Shown here: positions 37,448 through 48,310 of the stretch, in pieces
Layout: every line of letters starts with the position of its first letter
Numbering within the stretch: the first letter of the stretch is position 1
NCBI GenBank assembly: GCA_914767885.1
Contig: CAJZBQ010000054.1
Span: 620,001-684,000, forward strand
Reading direction: 5' to 3'
DNA from: Blepharisma stoltei
Lineage: Eukaryota; Ciliophora; Heterotrichea; Heterotrichida; Blepharismidae
Length of the DNA stretch: 64,000 nucleotides
Translations under genes and position numbers: made by a program
Notes under the pieces: generated by a model
The model's database searches: none
What the model was told of the DNA's origin: nothing
What the model saw: only the letters and a program-made list of their open reading frames with translations

Positions 37448-38683
37448 ATGGATAAATGGAATGTTAGAGCATCAGCCTGGAATCAGCTAAGCTATGAGAT
37501 AGCAAACCACAATGATATCTATATATATGGGTTGTCATGCAATGGGAAGACAACTCTTGCTAGAGATTGTCTTTCTGCCAATCACATTCCATACTCTTAC
37601 ATCAGCTGTAAAGAAGCCTGCACTTTCCCAGAACTTTTGGAAAATATAATTGATGAATATATCAAAGGGTTTCTCATGATCGATTTAACACGGTCTGGAA
37701 ATCCATTGAAAATCGCTATGGAGATGCAAAATGCCTCAAATAAGGACTCTATTTATTATGTAATTTTAGATAAAATTGATAGCATTGTGAAATGCAGCAT
37801 CCTGGCGATTCACAAACTTGTAGAGCTTCGAGATCTTGCTTGTTGCAACTTAAAGCTTATTTTGATCTCTGAAATATATGAAGACTCTTTATTTATCCAT
37901 CCAGATTCAATCGATCGCTCCCTTCACCCATCTATGATATTTTTGCAAGACTATAACGAAAATCAGTTAAAAATAATTCTGAGGAAGGAATTCAGCTATG
38001 GGACTGATAATGATTTTGCAGAGTTTATATCAATTATTTATCACTTACTATTTCCGTTTTCCAGTAAAATCTTTTTGTTGCGACATGCATGCATTAAATA
38101 TTATTCAAGTTATTTAGATAAATCCAACGAGTATGGAAATGCGCAGAATAAACATGATAAACTCTTCACATTTATCCAGAGAGAAATTGGGGACGTTGAG
38201 GAATTTTTATTTGAGAAAAAGGTATCATATAGAGACTTCCAATATGGGTTGACTAATGAAGCCAAACTTTTATTGATTTCTGGGTATATATGCTCACACA
38301 ATCCAGAAAAATATGATAAATATGTAATTAAAGCAGTCAGAAAAAATGTGAAGAAAAAAAACACTAAAGACATTGAAAATTTTACTTTAAAACAGCCTGA
38401 AATTTTTCCATTGGAAAGGCTTTTATCTGTTTACTCAGTTTTGTACCACGTTATTTTATCGTCAAAAACAAAACAAATTATTCAAGTGAACGCCGAAACT
38501 CCAAGCTTCTGTTCGCTTGTGAATATTTTAATTCAAAAACATTTTTTCCAGAGAGTTCAAAGGAATGATCCAATTGGAAGTGAGAGGTTTATTTGTAATG
38601 CCGATTTAGAGTTTATTAAGGAACTATCTAAATCAATGAGGATCAAGCTTCATGAGTATGTGCTTGGTCTAAGTCAAAATTAA
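37448..38683 (+). CDS. ORC5: origin recognition complex subunit 5
   Basis: 411 aa in one exon, starting MDKWNVRASAWNQLS. ORC marks replication origins and loads MCM helicase. Walker A is GLSCNGKTT, the Walker B-like strand YYVILDKID, and the AAA+ lid follows. The C-terminal ORC5 signature EAKLLLISGYICSHNPEKYD is clear, then the winged-helix-like end. It runs on the plus strand and its stop codon overlaps the stop of the minus-strand coiled-coil gene. Confidence 0.88.
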   Translation: MDKWNVRASAWNQLSYEIANHNDIYIYGLSCNGKTTLARDCLSANHIPYSYISCKEACTFPELLENIIDEYIKGFLMIDLTRSGNPLKIAMEMQNASNKDSIYYVILDKIDSIVKCSILAIHKLVELRDLACCNLKLILISEIYEDSLFIHPDSIDRSLHPSMIFLQDYNENQLKIILRKEFSYGTDNDFAEFISIIYHLLFPFSSKIFLLRHACIKYYSSYLDKSNEYGNAQNKHDKLFTFIQREIGDVEEFLFEKKVSYRDFQYGLTNEAKLLLISGYICSHNPEKYDKYVIKAVRKNVKKKNTKDIENFTLKQPEIFPLERLLSVYSVLYHVILSSKTKQIIQVNAETPSFCSLVNILIQKHFFQRVQRNDPIGSERFICNADLEFIKELSKSMRIKLHEYVLGLSQN

Positions 38684-41456
38684 TTAATTAACATAGAAGA
38701 TTTCAAATTTTGTTCTAATTTCTCAAGGCTACCTAAGGCAATATTTAATACTTCTTTACTCTCAGATCTGCTTTGTAGTGCCGATTTTGTGTCTTTTACA
38801 ACTTCTTTAATCCTTTTTTCTTTTTCTTCATAGAAATCCCTCAATAGGCTCATTTTTCATTTAATTTGTTTTACTTCCGCATTTTAGATTAGATTAGATT
38901 AGTTAAGCCGTTTACCTTGCAGGGCCGGGGATTCGCACCCCTACACGCTCATCGCCCCTGAGGAGCCTCGGCGGACACCCTCCTTGTTGCCTCAAACAAG
39001 GGATTCGCGCGACCAGTCTTGACTTCCATGGCTTCTGGAGTCTAAGGGCCAACCACCTGGGTCGAAACTCCCAGTTCTCGTTGGGCAAATACCGTCTGCA
39101 GGGTCTGAGGGTCATATTGCCCTCAAACATTGGCCGACCTTGCCCTTTCCAATGGTTGTCCTGGAGGAACAACTTCAAGTCCGAGAATTAGCTCCTCGGG
39201 CCCAAAGAAAACCCAGCCCGATCATACATAAAGGATTACCGGCCCCTTTCCGCCTAAATCCCCAACACTGGGCCGTTGCCTGCTGCTGTTGAAGAAATAG
39301 GGTCGAGAGGTCGGGTGGTTCGTCGTCACCATTTTTATGTATATTACTTCCGCATTTAATTTCCTTCCTTCATGTCTTGCATTGCACCGATCTTCGTCAA
39401 TTTCTTTTATTTTATTTTTTGCCCAAAAAACCCACCCTCCGTGAGCGAACAAAAATTTTTTTAATAGAAAAGTTTTTTATGGAAAAAAGTTTTAATATAT
39501 AAATGATAATTAGTATAATGAAATGTAGAGCTAATTCTGTTTAATTTTAAACGAATTGCTTTTTAAAATATAAATTTTGCAAATTGAATTAATATTTGCT
39601 TTCCAATTTTTGCGAATTAGGATTTTTTTTTAAATTTCGAAAAAAAATTTTTTATAAAATTTATATATAAATTTTTTTAGCAAAAAAAGTTAACCCCCCT
39701 CCGTCCTCCGTGAGTGAACAAAATTTTTTTGTTCACTCACGGAGGGGGAGGAGTAAGTAATTCGTTGTAATCTTCTTTTAGCTGATTTATTTTTTCTTCA
39801 TATAGTTTTTTCTGCTCATTTCTTCAATTTCCTTCAGATGAAGTATCTTGGATTTTTGATAAATCAGCGATATTTAGCTTCAAATCATCTCTCGAAAATA
39901 TTTGTGTGGATACTTCACTTTCAAAGCTTGAGTCAAATTTTTTTCTTGGAGTAATATTTGGGGTATATGAAGTGGCTAAAGTGCAGAAGTTTGGAGAAAG
40001 TGGAGGTATAAGGGACAGCCGAGGCTTTTCAGGGGAAATTTCACTTTTGGAAAAATCATCGATTTCGAGTAAAAATCCAGGATCAGCTAGTTTCTGCTTT
40101 AGTTCTTGGATTTCGGTGTCTTTCACAGATAGCTGACTTTCATATCAAACTTCTTTTTCTTTGCATTTTGTGACATCTTCTTCTAACTCTTCCACTCCAG
40201 AGCGATTAAAAAATTATAAAATCCTTACTTTTGGGAAAATATTTTTATAGTTTTTATAACTATATTAATTTACAATTTGCATTCTCATTATAAATTAAAT
40301 TTGTTCTTTTAATTTATTTCCATATATAAAAATTAAATCCCTGCCAAGATATGCAAAATAATCTTGATCACTTTTAAGGGGGGCGAGTAAGGTAGAAATT
40401 TGTTTTCTGAGTATAGAAAGCTCATCTCTAGTTTTTGAAGCAAATTCCAGCATTTTTCGAGATGTCTCAATTCTTTGCTTAGTGTCTTGGCTTTTCGCAT
40501 CCTTTCTCAGGACTTCAAGATCGCTTTTAAAAATGTCAAATTTTGCTTCAGCTTCATTTCTTTCAGACGTTAATCTTTGTATCTAAATAAATTTTCACCT
40601 TATATTTGAAAGCCTTTGCTGAGCTTTCTAGCCTTTCTGTCAACTTTTGGTGAAACTCTACTTTCAACCTTTCTCTGAATAGCAATTACTCCTTAATCTT
40701 GGCTTCGTTTTTAATTTTTTCAATATAATTATTCTGTACAAATTTTTCGTGTTCGTATATTTCCTGGATTTCTTTAATTCTCTCCCTTGTCTCTTCTTGC
40801 AGCCTAATAATATCATTCCTGTTTTGCTCCTTAAGGTTATCTATCTCTTTGACATATTGTTGGTTTTCCTGCATTAGCTTTCGTATAGTATTTTCCCTTG
40901 TATTTAATAATTCCTCACTCCCCCTTAGCGAACAAAAGTTGGAATACCTTATATTTTGACCAAAAAGAGAACATTTTTAATATGAAAAATTTTGTATGAA
41001 ACAGTATTTTTATATGTGAGTATAATTAGTATAATAAGATCTCTAGCTAGTTCTGTTGAATTTTAAACAGATTTCATCTTAAAACATAAAATTTTAAAAA
41101 TTAAATTAACTTTCACTTTCAAGAGATTTTTATAAATTTTAAAAAAGCTATAAAAAAATTCTCTTGGACGAACAAAAATTTTGTTCATTAACTGAGTGGG
41201 AGTCAGAAATATATTTAAAATTTTCATTTTGTGTAAAATTATTTTGATTTTGATGTAATTGCTGCTTTAGTTCAAGGATCATTTCTTCATATTCAAGCTT
41301 TTGTAATTTTAATTGATACTCTAAATCTTTATTTTTTTCGTTAGTTACTCTTAACGCTTCAATAAGCTGCTTTATTTTGCAAGAATGGTCTAGCTTTAAA
41401 GCATTATGCTGCTCAACAAAAATTTTTTGAAATTTCCTGAGTTCTTCAACTGACAT
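38680..41456 (-). CDS. 479-aa coiled-coil protein with four germline inserts
   Basis: After removing four inserts and two introns the pieces (254, 225, 76, 195, 430, 68 and 192 nt) join into one frame. It starts MSVEELRKFQKIFVEQHNAL and ends NLKSSMLIN. Nearly the whole protein is coiled coil, with one Ser/Pro-rich linker (PGFLLEIDDFSKSEISPEKP). Introns: GTAATTGCTATTCAG at 40675-40689 (15 nt) and GTGAAAATTTATTTAG at 40583-40598 (16 nt). Inserts: 40918-41205, 40187-40390, 39413-39753 and the SINE-like copy at 38885-39343. The last segment (38680-38871) looks like a separate 57-codon gene if the SINE is not removed. Function unknown; cytoskeletal or ciliary roles are common for such proteins. 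The frame stays open upstream of the chosen ATG to 41534. Confidence 0.75.
38871..39357 (-). mobile_element. SINE-like retroposon, copy 1, acting as an IES
   Basis: Perfect 14-bp repeats TTACTTCCGCATTT at 38871-38884 and 39344-39357 flank 459 bp. On the minus strand the element ends in a (TAATC)n tail, seen here as TTAGATTAGATTAGATTAG. About 90 percent or more of it matches the copy at 50.7 kb. It contains GGTGCGAATCCCC, resembling a Pol III B box, near its tail. The TA in the duplication allows in-frame excision (GAA GTA|AAA CAA). Confidence 0.88.
39413..39755. mobile_element. IES, family A with one truncated terminal repeat
   Basis: The right end has the full CTCCTCCCCCTCCGTGAG repeat at TAA 39754-39756. 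At the left the outer about 50 bp of the usual repeat are missing and only the inner copy (ACCCACCCTCCGTGAGCG) remains. Frame is restored by cutting at TA 39413-39414 and 39754-39755 (341 nt). Confidence 0.75.
40184..40390. mobile_element. short IES in the coiled-coil gene
   Basis: TAA at both ends (40184-40186 and 40388-40390); excision of 204 nt gives ACC TTA|GAA GAA on the minus strand. The ends CTCTTCCACTCCAGAGCG and, inverted, CTCGCCCCCCTTAAAAG are weak relatives of the A or B ends. Confidence 0.75.
40915..41205. mobile_element. IES, family A MITE with TGA flanks
   Basis: On the minus strand the flanks are TGA|CTCCCACTC... and ..GGGGGAG|TGA; the plus-strand repeat is TCA at 40915-40917 and 41203-41205. 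Excision of 288 nt gives TCT GA|G GAA TTA in frame. No TA is available at the left or right junction. Confidence 0.82.
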
Positions 41457-41540
41457 TGTCTGCATTAAAAATACCTTAAATAAAATGGCATTAACGGTCC
41501 GGGCATTGCCTTCCAAAAATTCAGCCTCGAACACATTTTA

Positions 41541-42087
41541 TTTATATCCCTCAAGTTGTCAGCCCAGAAATGGAAGAAATCGACAGCAATGCTAGGTCCC
41601 TAGTCTAATTTCAGGATTGGATTTTTACCTCGAGTGAAAAGGTGGTCTCAGAGTTGGAAAGGGAAGCCCAGCAGCGTCTACAGGGATTTCTAGACCACTA
41701 TTCGGGCAATTTCATAGCTTTATGCCCAAGGTTTTGAAATTTTTTTCCGAAAATTGGCCATAAATTCCATTTTTGGGATTTTTTTCTGCGGACAGCCTTC
41801 GTTCAACCCAAGCAGCACATTGTAGAAGTCCATAGCCTTCCCACTCAATACTGGAGCTGACAAGGCAAGGAGGAGACGGAGACAAATAACTCTAACTTGC
41901 AGGTGCCATGGCGTAAGCAGTGAAGAAGAGAAAGGTGGTGCAAGAGCAGTAACTCGCCAGGTAAATCATCATCCCAACTCAAGAAAGTTCTCCATGTCGA
42001 CGTTGCAAAGAGAGTAAATCTCCCGGAGATCCTTGATGATTGCGTCACCAATAAGTGAGTACGCCAAGACCTGCAATTTAAGTTTAT
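41541..42087. mobile_element. putative retroposon or IES, unknown type
   Basis: About 545 bp, GC-richer than the flanks, without ORF, between two AT-rich coding-like segments. On the minus strand TAAATAAA occurs at both edges and may be an 8-bp duplication. No excision at the available TAs gives an open frame through both sides, because TAA remains next to the right edge. Confidence 0.4.
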
Positions 42088-42243
42088 TTAATTCTGTATT
42101 AAAGATACCAAGAGGTTATCTGCTGTTTCTGCAGTTATTGATTTTAATAAAGTATCATACATATGTTTGGCTGTTTCTTCTCTTATTTTTGAAGCTTCCA
42201 ATTCATCTCGTAAAAATTCAATTTGCTGAGAATAGTCTTCCAT
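42088..42243 (-). CDS. short coiled-coil ORF, possible detached first exon
   Basis: ATG to TAA, 51 codons: MEDYSQQIEFLRDELEASK then IREETAKHMYDTLLK. It contains a good 15-nt intron candidate (GTATCTTTAATACAG) near its end, but splicing it leads straight to a TAA. Its position 50 bp from the divergent polycystin gene suggests a real start. It may be the lost 5' end of the coiled-coil gene at 38680-41456 or a short gene of its own. Confidence 0.35.
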   Translation of the reverse strand: MEDYSQQIEFLRDELEASKIREETAKHMYDTLLKSITAETADNLLVSLIQN

Positions 42244-42293
42244 TATATCTTAATTATTACGAACAATTACATTCTGCTAGGTATTTAATAATT

Positions 42294-45200
42294 ATGGATC
42301 TTTACCAAAAAATCGATCAAAAAACCCAGGAGATTGAAGAGAAAAAAAAGCTTGTCAGAAATTTGGAAAGAGCTACAGCTAGACTTCAGGATGAAATTAT
42401 GATGCTTAATGAAAAAATCGAGCAAACTGAAGATAGACTGGAGCATCATGGTCACGAATTGGTATATCGCCGCCAGCGTCTGAAAGAGCTCTCTGAAGTG
42501 TCAAATCCGCAAGATGAAGAGCAAGCAGTGCAAAAACAGGTAAGTGCTGAGGAGGCACAAAGTTTCTTAAGGAACATTGAGAAAGATATAAAGCAAAAAA
42601 TTTTAAATTTAATCAGCAGAAGGGAGATATTAGACAATGACCCACAAGAGCTGTTTTTCTTTGAAGGCCAAAAGTTTGAAATTAAGCCAAATACGATTAT
42701 CCATACTGTTAAAGTCAAATATATTTCGTTGCTTCTTCCACAAGAAGAAGATAGAGGAATGAAAACGGTCCCGAAAGAAGCAACTTTTAGAATTACAAGA
42801 TTTACTACACTAAAAGATCTAAGAGCTACTGCCTGTGAATACTGAGTAATTACTATATAGAATCTTGCGCCTGATAACTGCAGTTTAAGGCTTCAAAATT
42901 TTACTACTGTAGAAAAAATTTTGGATCAGCCTATTGACTCTTATTTCATGAAAAATACAGTCTTTCCTGAGCTATGACTGACTGAAAATGACCCCAGGAT
43001 ATCAAAATACACGAATAAGCCAGAACAGTACAGTAAATACTAATATAGTTGATGATCCTACAGTGGCAATCAAAGAAGATAATAAATCTGCTGAAGTCAG
43101 TCAAATACAGAAAGCCAAGCAAGAAAAAGAAAAAGCCTTAAATATCCTTGATAATTACAGAGGACTTAAATACTATTTACCCCCTAGAATTGAAGGCATT
43201 GAAGAAGTTGAGGAAAAAAGGCTCCATGGTAGAGATACATCTTGCTGCACTGCTCTATTTTTAGTTTTATTGCTGGCTTTAACTATTTATATTATTGGCC
43301 AAAGAAGAGATGTCACTAACTCCCCCCCTCCGTGAGTGAACAAAACCATTAGAAAAATCGCTATTTTGGCCCAAAAACCCACCCTCCGTGAATGAAAAAA
43401 AAATTTTTTAATAGAAAAATTTTTAATTGAAAAAAATTTTGATTATAAGTGATAATTAGTATAATGAAATGTAGAGCTAATTCTGTTTAATTTAAACAAA
43501 TTGCGTTTTTAAAACATAAATTTTATAAATTAAATTAATATTTGCTTCCCAATTTTGCAAATTAGGATTTTTTTTAAATTTCGAAAAAAAAAAATTTAAC
43601 CCCCACTCACGGAGGGGGGGAGTAAGGAATACTGACTCCAAAGCGGAATTTCAAGATTTGCTATGCAAGAAGACTCTAATGGACAAACCTTCTATGATGT
43701 CTCCTCAAAACCAGAAATGACAACCTGAATAGTTGAAATCGTGGGTGGGACCCTTTTTTCTTCTTCAACAGCAGATCAGAATTATCAAAAATTAATGCAT
43801 AGAATGCAGCTGGTGGGGCAGTTAGCAATTAGACAAGTCAGAACGCGAGAAATGTCATGCCCGCGGAGTGACTTAGACACAAGAAATTATACATGCTATC
43901 ACAGAACATACAGCTCAAGCACAAGGCAAGAAGATACAATAGCAGGAGGCAGTGAAACCTGGAGAACTTTTGAAACAGCCAGCACTAATGGGATCGATTC
44001 TACTTGAACCGGATATTTAAGCAGTTATGATGGGTCAGGGTACGTGCAGTATTATGATCAATCTGAATATACTTATGAGAAGTTCTCTGAAGATTATAAT
44101 TATGGGGTTAGCACAGGATGACTTTCAAAATCAACTAGAGCTATTTTTATTAGCGGAAATATCTATCATCCTTCATCGAACTATTGAATTTATTTTAATG
44201 CTATTTATGAATGCTCGGTAGACGGGCTTGTATATCCAAGTATAATAAATTAAGATTAAATTTAATTCTAGTGGTCAACAGGAATCATTGCGGTCCCTTG
44301 GCATCCCATAGAAAGTTTCGCGTTTAAACTTAGCACTATCCTTGCATCTGCCCTTTTAATCCTGAATTCACCAAAAATGGTGACGTAGATGGTCTCTCTG
44401 GGAGATCGCCCTACCCGCTTCTTGGTCCAGTAAACGACAAACACTCCCTGAACCTCCAAGAGGGCTCAGAGTCTAGGTGGACCGCCTTTGCCTTCTCGAT
44501 AGCCTGTCTGAGCCGTATTAGAGGTGCAGAAATGTTTCAATGAGTGCTCAGGGACTTTACGTCTTTAAGTGCGTTTGCAAGCCAGGAAAAAAGAATCAGG
44601 GGTCAGCCCCTAGACCAAAAAACCCACCAGAGAGCTTTCACAGTGTAGCCCCTCTTTTCTGGGTCAGATTAACTCTCAGATCGCCAAAAGCCTTGCAAGA
44701 TCACGCCATTTTAATATTCTTCAAGTATAATAGAAACCGTTGCTTTTACTCCAAATATTTTCACACGAAGCAAAGGAGCGACAACTGCTGATATCTTTAG
44801 AATCATTTTTTCACTTTACATCCTTTATGTCTATGTCATGACCATTTTGGAAATCAAGGATGGAAAGAAAAACATCCAGCACGCGCTTTCTTTCCAAGGG
44901 ATTCTAGATCTTCTTTTAATTATTTTCATTATTGTTACGGTTGGATTAACTGCTAAGGTTGATGAAGACGAGAAAAAAATTTACCAAGATACAAAGTACA
45001 CCGACCTAAGAAGCACTGCTGAATGATACCGATTCTACCACAATTTAAATGCCTGCACCTTGACTTTGGTTTTGATTCGAATCATTGTGTTTTTGCAAGT
45101 AAATAAAAGGATCTTCATCCTTATGTCAACAATTAAAAACGCCTCACAAAATCAGATTGCATTTATGGTCATCTTAATCTCAGTCCTGTCATCCTTAGCT

Positions 45201-45605
45201 ATCATTGCCCAAAGTATTTGGGGTCAGAATCTTTTTATGTTTAGATCGTTTCCTTATTCTTTTCTCATGATTTTATTGCTAAATGTAGGCCATGGAGACT
45301 ATAAAACGATGTTTGACTTAGACTTGGCCTGGAGTGTGATTTTCTTTTTGGTTTATTTCTTTGGGATTGTGTATTTCTTATTTGCAGCATTCATGGGAAT
45401 TTATACCGATTCCTATAAAATGGTGAGACTGCTGGAAGGCTACGATGATGACCAGAATACTTGGAAGAAAAAAGACTTGATGTTGTGGTTTATCGACTGG
45501 ATTCCTTCATTCGCTAAAAGACTTATAGTAGAATTAATATTTAAGGAAAGCAAAAAGAAGGTGAAAGAGGAGGAAGAAGAAGATGACGATGAAGAAATTG
45601 ATTAA
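42294..45605 (+). CDS. polycystin-2-like (TRPP) cation channel
   Basis: 829 aa assembled from five pieces: 42294-42845, 42861-43032, 43049-43319, 43626-44247 and 44733-45605. An N-terminal coiled coil (MDLYQKIDQKTQEIEEKKKL) is followed by a conserved cytosolic part. TM1 is CTALFLVLLLALTIYIIG; then comes the large extracellular polycystin domain (EYWLQSGISRFAMQEDS...SNYWIYFNAIYECSVDGLVYP). TM2-TM6 follow with pore region FPYSFLMILLLNVGHGDYKTM and an acidic tail EEEEEDDDEEID. Introns: 15 nt at 42846-42860 and 16 nt at 43033-43048. A MITE (43320-43625) and a SINE-like insert (44248-44721) interrupt it; both leave the frame intact when removed. Family relatives act in cilia, contractile vacuoles or plasma membrane. 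The N-terminal coiled coil is unusual for polycystin-2. Confidence 0.88.
43317..43625. mobile_element. IES, family A MITE, in the polycystin gene
   Basis: TAA at both ends (43317-43319 and 43623-43625). The left end is CTCCCCCCCTCCGTGAGTG with its internal second copy; the right end is shortened to ..CCCCCACTCACGGAGGGG. Excision of 306 nt gives ACT AA|G GAA TAC. Confidence 0.9.
44237..44732. mobile_element. SINE-like insert acting as IES in the polycystin gene
   Basis: Perfect 11-bp repeats CAAGTATAATA at 44237-44247 and 44722-44732. The 474 bp between are GC-richer, lack an ORF and show no similarity to the other retroposons here. Removing one unit gives CCA AGT ATA ATA|GAA ACC, which continues the polycystin domain. 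The repeat contains TAs usable for excision. Confidence 0.8.
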
Positions 45606-45681
45606 AATGAGAAAAATTAAATAAATATAATTAAGAAAATGAAAAAAATGCTTGGATGAATTAACATTAATAAATTTCAAT

Positions 45682-47054
45682 ATGGAGAGAAGTAAAGATC
45701 AAATTATCGAGGATCTCAACAAGCATGGACTCACTAAGAAAAACAAACCTCTAATTACTAATTTAATGCTCAATGGCCCTCCTCACAAAGACCGAAAGCT
45801 CGTAGTTTTAATTTAGATTTGATTAGAAACATCAGGAGCCAGACTTCAAATGAAAACCAATCCAAATTATTATTCTGCTATTGTAGAGGACAAGCTGAAA
45901 ATTAAAACTGAATTCTCGCAGCAAATTGATAGGGATCTTCACCGAACTTTTCCAGCTGAAAGCTACTTTGTTGAGGAAAAACATTTAACTTCACTTACTG
46001 TCTTCACTAATGAGAATTATCTGCATTTTAATCATGCTTTTAATTAATTGAATTGTAGTAAAAGCTATTTCCTTTATTTTTTTAATTAAATAAAAAATAA
46101 GGCCATTGGCATAAAAGAGCTAGAAAAATTTTAGTAGCTTACTCATGAAGAAATCCTACAGTAGGCTACTGCCAAGGATTGAATTTTCTTGTTGGAAGAC
46201 TCTTAACAGTTGGCTTCTCAGAAGAAGTAATTTATATTCAGGAATGTTTTTGGCTGTTAGCCCAAATAATTGAGGCTTATTTACCAAATGATTACTTCTC
46301 GGTAATGACTGGCGTTATAATCGACCAGCAAGTTTTCCAAGTTTTACTAAAAAATAAGCTTCCAAAGATGGCAAAACATTTATCAAGCATCGGCATTGAC
46401 GCCTCGCTCTATACAGTCCACTGACTCGTTTGCATGTTTGCCTATACCTTCCCGAAAAATGTAGTCATGCGGATTTGGGACATTTTCTTTATAGAAGGCT
46501 CAGTTTTCCTATTCAAAATAGGGCTGAGTTTAATGTGAATATTCAGAAAAGAAATTACAAAAATCACTGACTTTAATGAAGCCTTTAGATTTTTGGAGTT
46601 CCAGTCACAAAATATCGCTGACCCTGACATAATTTTGGGTTTGGCAATAAGTATGAAGAGCATTAACTCCAAAACTATCGATAAATTAAGAGAAAAATTA
46701 AGAATTCAGAGCCAAGATGAGACAACTTGTAATGATAGTGTTTCTACTGAGGATTCTGCAAAATCATATACTGAAATTTGCACAGACGAGTCGGAATGTG
46801 AGCTTAAATCAAAACAAGAATGCTCCTATTTTACATTTCGCTCTACAAGTGGTGTTTCTATTATTGATGAATATATAAATGACAGCAATGTTCCAAAGGT
46901 GGTGGATTTAGCAAATACGATAGATAATGATAAAAACTTGGTGATTGGATGCAAAAATCATGCATGTCCAATCAAGCAAAGCTCTTCAGTCATTCGTGGA
47001 GATATTGAAGAAGCTTATAATGGATTAAGAAATGATCAAAATGAAATCAGCTAA
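45682..47054 (+). CDS. TBC-domain Rab GTPase-activating protein
   Basis: 413 aa. The TBC domain occupies most of the protein: RKLIWLETSGAR, IDRDLHRTFP with the arginine finger, YSWRNPTVGYCQGLNFLVG with the glutamine finger, FPKNVVMRIWDIFFIEG. Both catalytic residues are present, so it should be active. The C-terminus is acidic and Ser/Cys-rich. A 15-nt intron GTAGTTTTAATTTAG lies at 45802-45816. A short TA-flanked IES near 45998-46113 must be removed between EEKHLTSL and KILVAYSW. Several Trp residues, including those in YSW and IWL, are encoded by TGA. Confidence 0.88.
45996..46113. mobile_element. short IES in the TBC gene
   Basis: TA at 45996-45997 and 46112-46113 allow excision of 116 nt with frame restored (CTT A|AA AGA). 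TA at 46121-46122 would also keep frame (125 nt). The insert is AT-rich with stops in all frames and no recognisable terminal repeat, so it is a non-MITE IES. Confidence 0.65.
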
Positions 47055-47415
47055 AGCTGCAATTGAAAAATAAATTTTTTATATGGATGTGAATAAAGAA
47101 TGATAATCTGTTTTTGTTGCCATTAATATATTAAAATAAGAAATTGCTACTTTTTGCGTTTACTGAGACACTATTTATCGAAGATAGAATAATTTATAAA
47201 AGTAAATTATGAGCAATATTTTTGTTTATCATTTTTAATTGCATAAAATTTCTCATAAGTTGATTATGTAAATTCATAAATGCCAAAGAGGATTTCATCT
47301 TTAAATTTTAGAACCATTTATATGAATTCGAGACTAAAGATAAAAACGGATTTAATTAGTAGGTCTTAAATTATTTTAATAGGATAAAAGATAAAGAAAT
47401 ATGTCAAACTTCTAG
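47055..47415. other. AT-rich intergenic region
   Basis: I see nothing recognisable between the TBC gene and the family C element. Confidence 0.4.
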
Positions 47416-48016
47416 TTCCCCCATCCTTGATCAAACGATTGACTGTAAAAATTTCCTAAAAATTGGGAAAAATTAACCCCCATCCTTGATCGAGCGATTT
47501 TCATATCATGAAATTTTTTATATATATAAAAATGTATTAGTTATCAAAAGCTCTGGAAGATGTGCCTAATGAAGTTGTTTTCAGAGATATTGTGAAGACA
47601 AGAAGCTACGAAATCAACCATCCGAAGTGCTTTAGTCATCAGCTAGGCTTAAAAACTCAATAATATAAATAATAGAGATTATTTAAAATTTAAAATTTTT
47701 AATTCAATAAGGAACAAATTAAAATTTATACAGTTTAAAGGGGAACCAAAAAATCAAAATATTAAAAATTGGTATTTTTATGAAATTAATTCAATTTTTT
47801 GCTGTAAAAATAATTATTATAGCTAGATAGGATGACTGGAACGGTGCTTTTTTGGCTTGATGGCAAGCCAAAAAAGCCCCGTTCCAGTCATCCTATCTAA
47901 CTATAAACACTCTTAACTTTCTTATTTAAAAGTATATAAAAAATAATATATATATAATTATTTTTAACCCCATCCTTGATCAGCGATGGCGAGCAGTTCG
48001 ATCAAGGATGGGGGTA
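47416..48016. mobile_element. family C MITE, intergenic, with a nested foldback
   Basis: Left end TTCCCCCATCCTTGATC, right end GATCAAGGATGGGGGTAG, with inner inverted copies beside each. At 47535-47630 the plus strand encodes SKALEDVPNEVVFRDI..YEINHPK, matching the copy in CCDC40. A 76-nt palindrome (47824-47899) interrupts the right half. Confidence 0.8.
47824..47899. repeat. 76-nt near-perfect palindrome nested in the C element
   Basis: 36-nt arms beginning TAGATAGGATGACTGG and ending with the inverse, one mismatch, four-base loop ATGG. It is absent from the C copy in CCDC40, so it is probably a minimal foldback element inserted later. Confidence 0.85.
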
Positions 48017-48310
48017 GTAAAGAAGCTTAATTTTTTAATTTATTATAAAAATTAATTTTTATATATCAGATGCACTAAAAGTCAAAGTAGAAACTAAAAT
48101 GTTTGTTTCCTTTCAAAGCATAATTTTTGACTATAATCGAATACAAAGCCTATTTACTTCGATATTCACAATTTTTAAATAAAATAGAAATATTAATATA
48201 GTAAAATTTCTTTCAACACACTATAAATTTCAATAATTAGATTAAAATTTGTTATATTTGAGTAAAAATATTTAAAAATACCGTAAAAATATTTAAAAAT
48301 TACCGTTAAA

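Noticed and set aside
41148-41205. Coding tail ISDSHSVNEQNFCSSK of the coiled-coil gene
   Set aside because: These residues come from the MITE terminal repeat; the real protein continues after excision.
41457-42090. Joining the 51-codon ORF to the coiled-coil gene by removing the GC-rich block
   Set aside because: Every TA-to-TA combination leaves an in-frame TAA next to the right edge, so no supported junction exists.
42988-43048. A separate gene starting at 42988 before the polycystin membrane part
   Set aside because: A 16-nt intron joins the upstream frame to the downstream one and explains the apparent new start.
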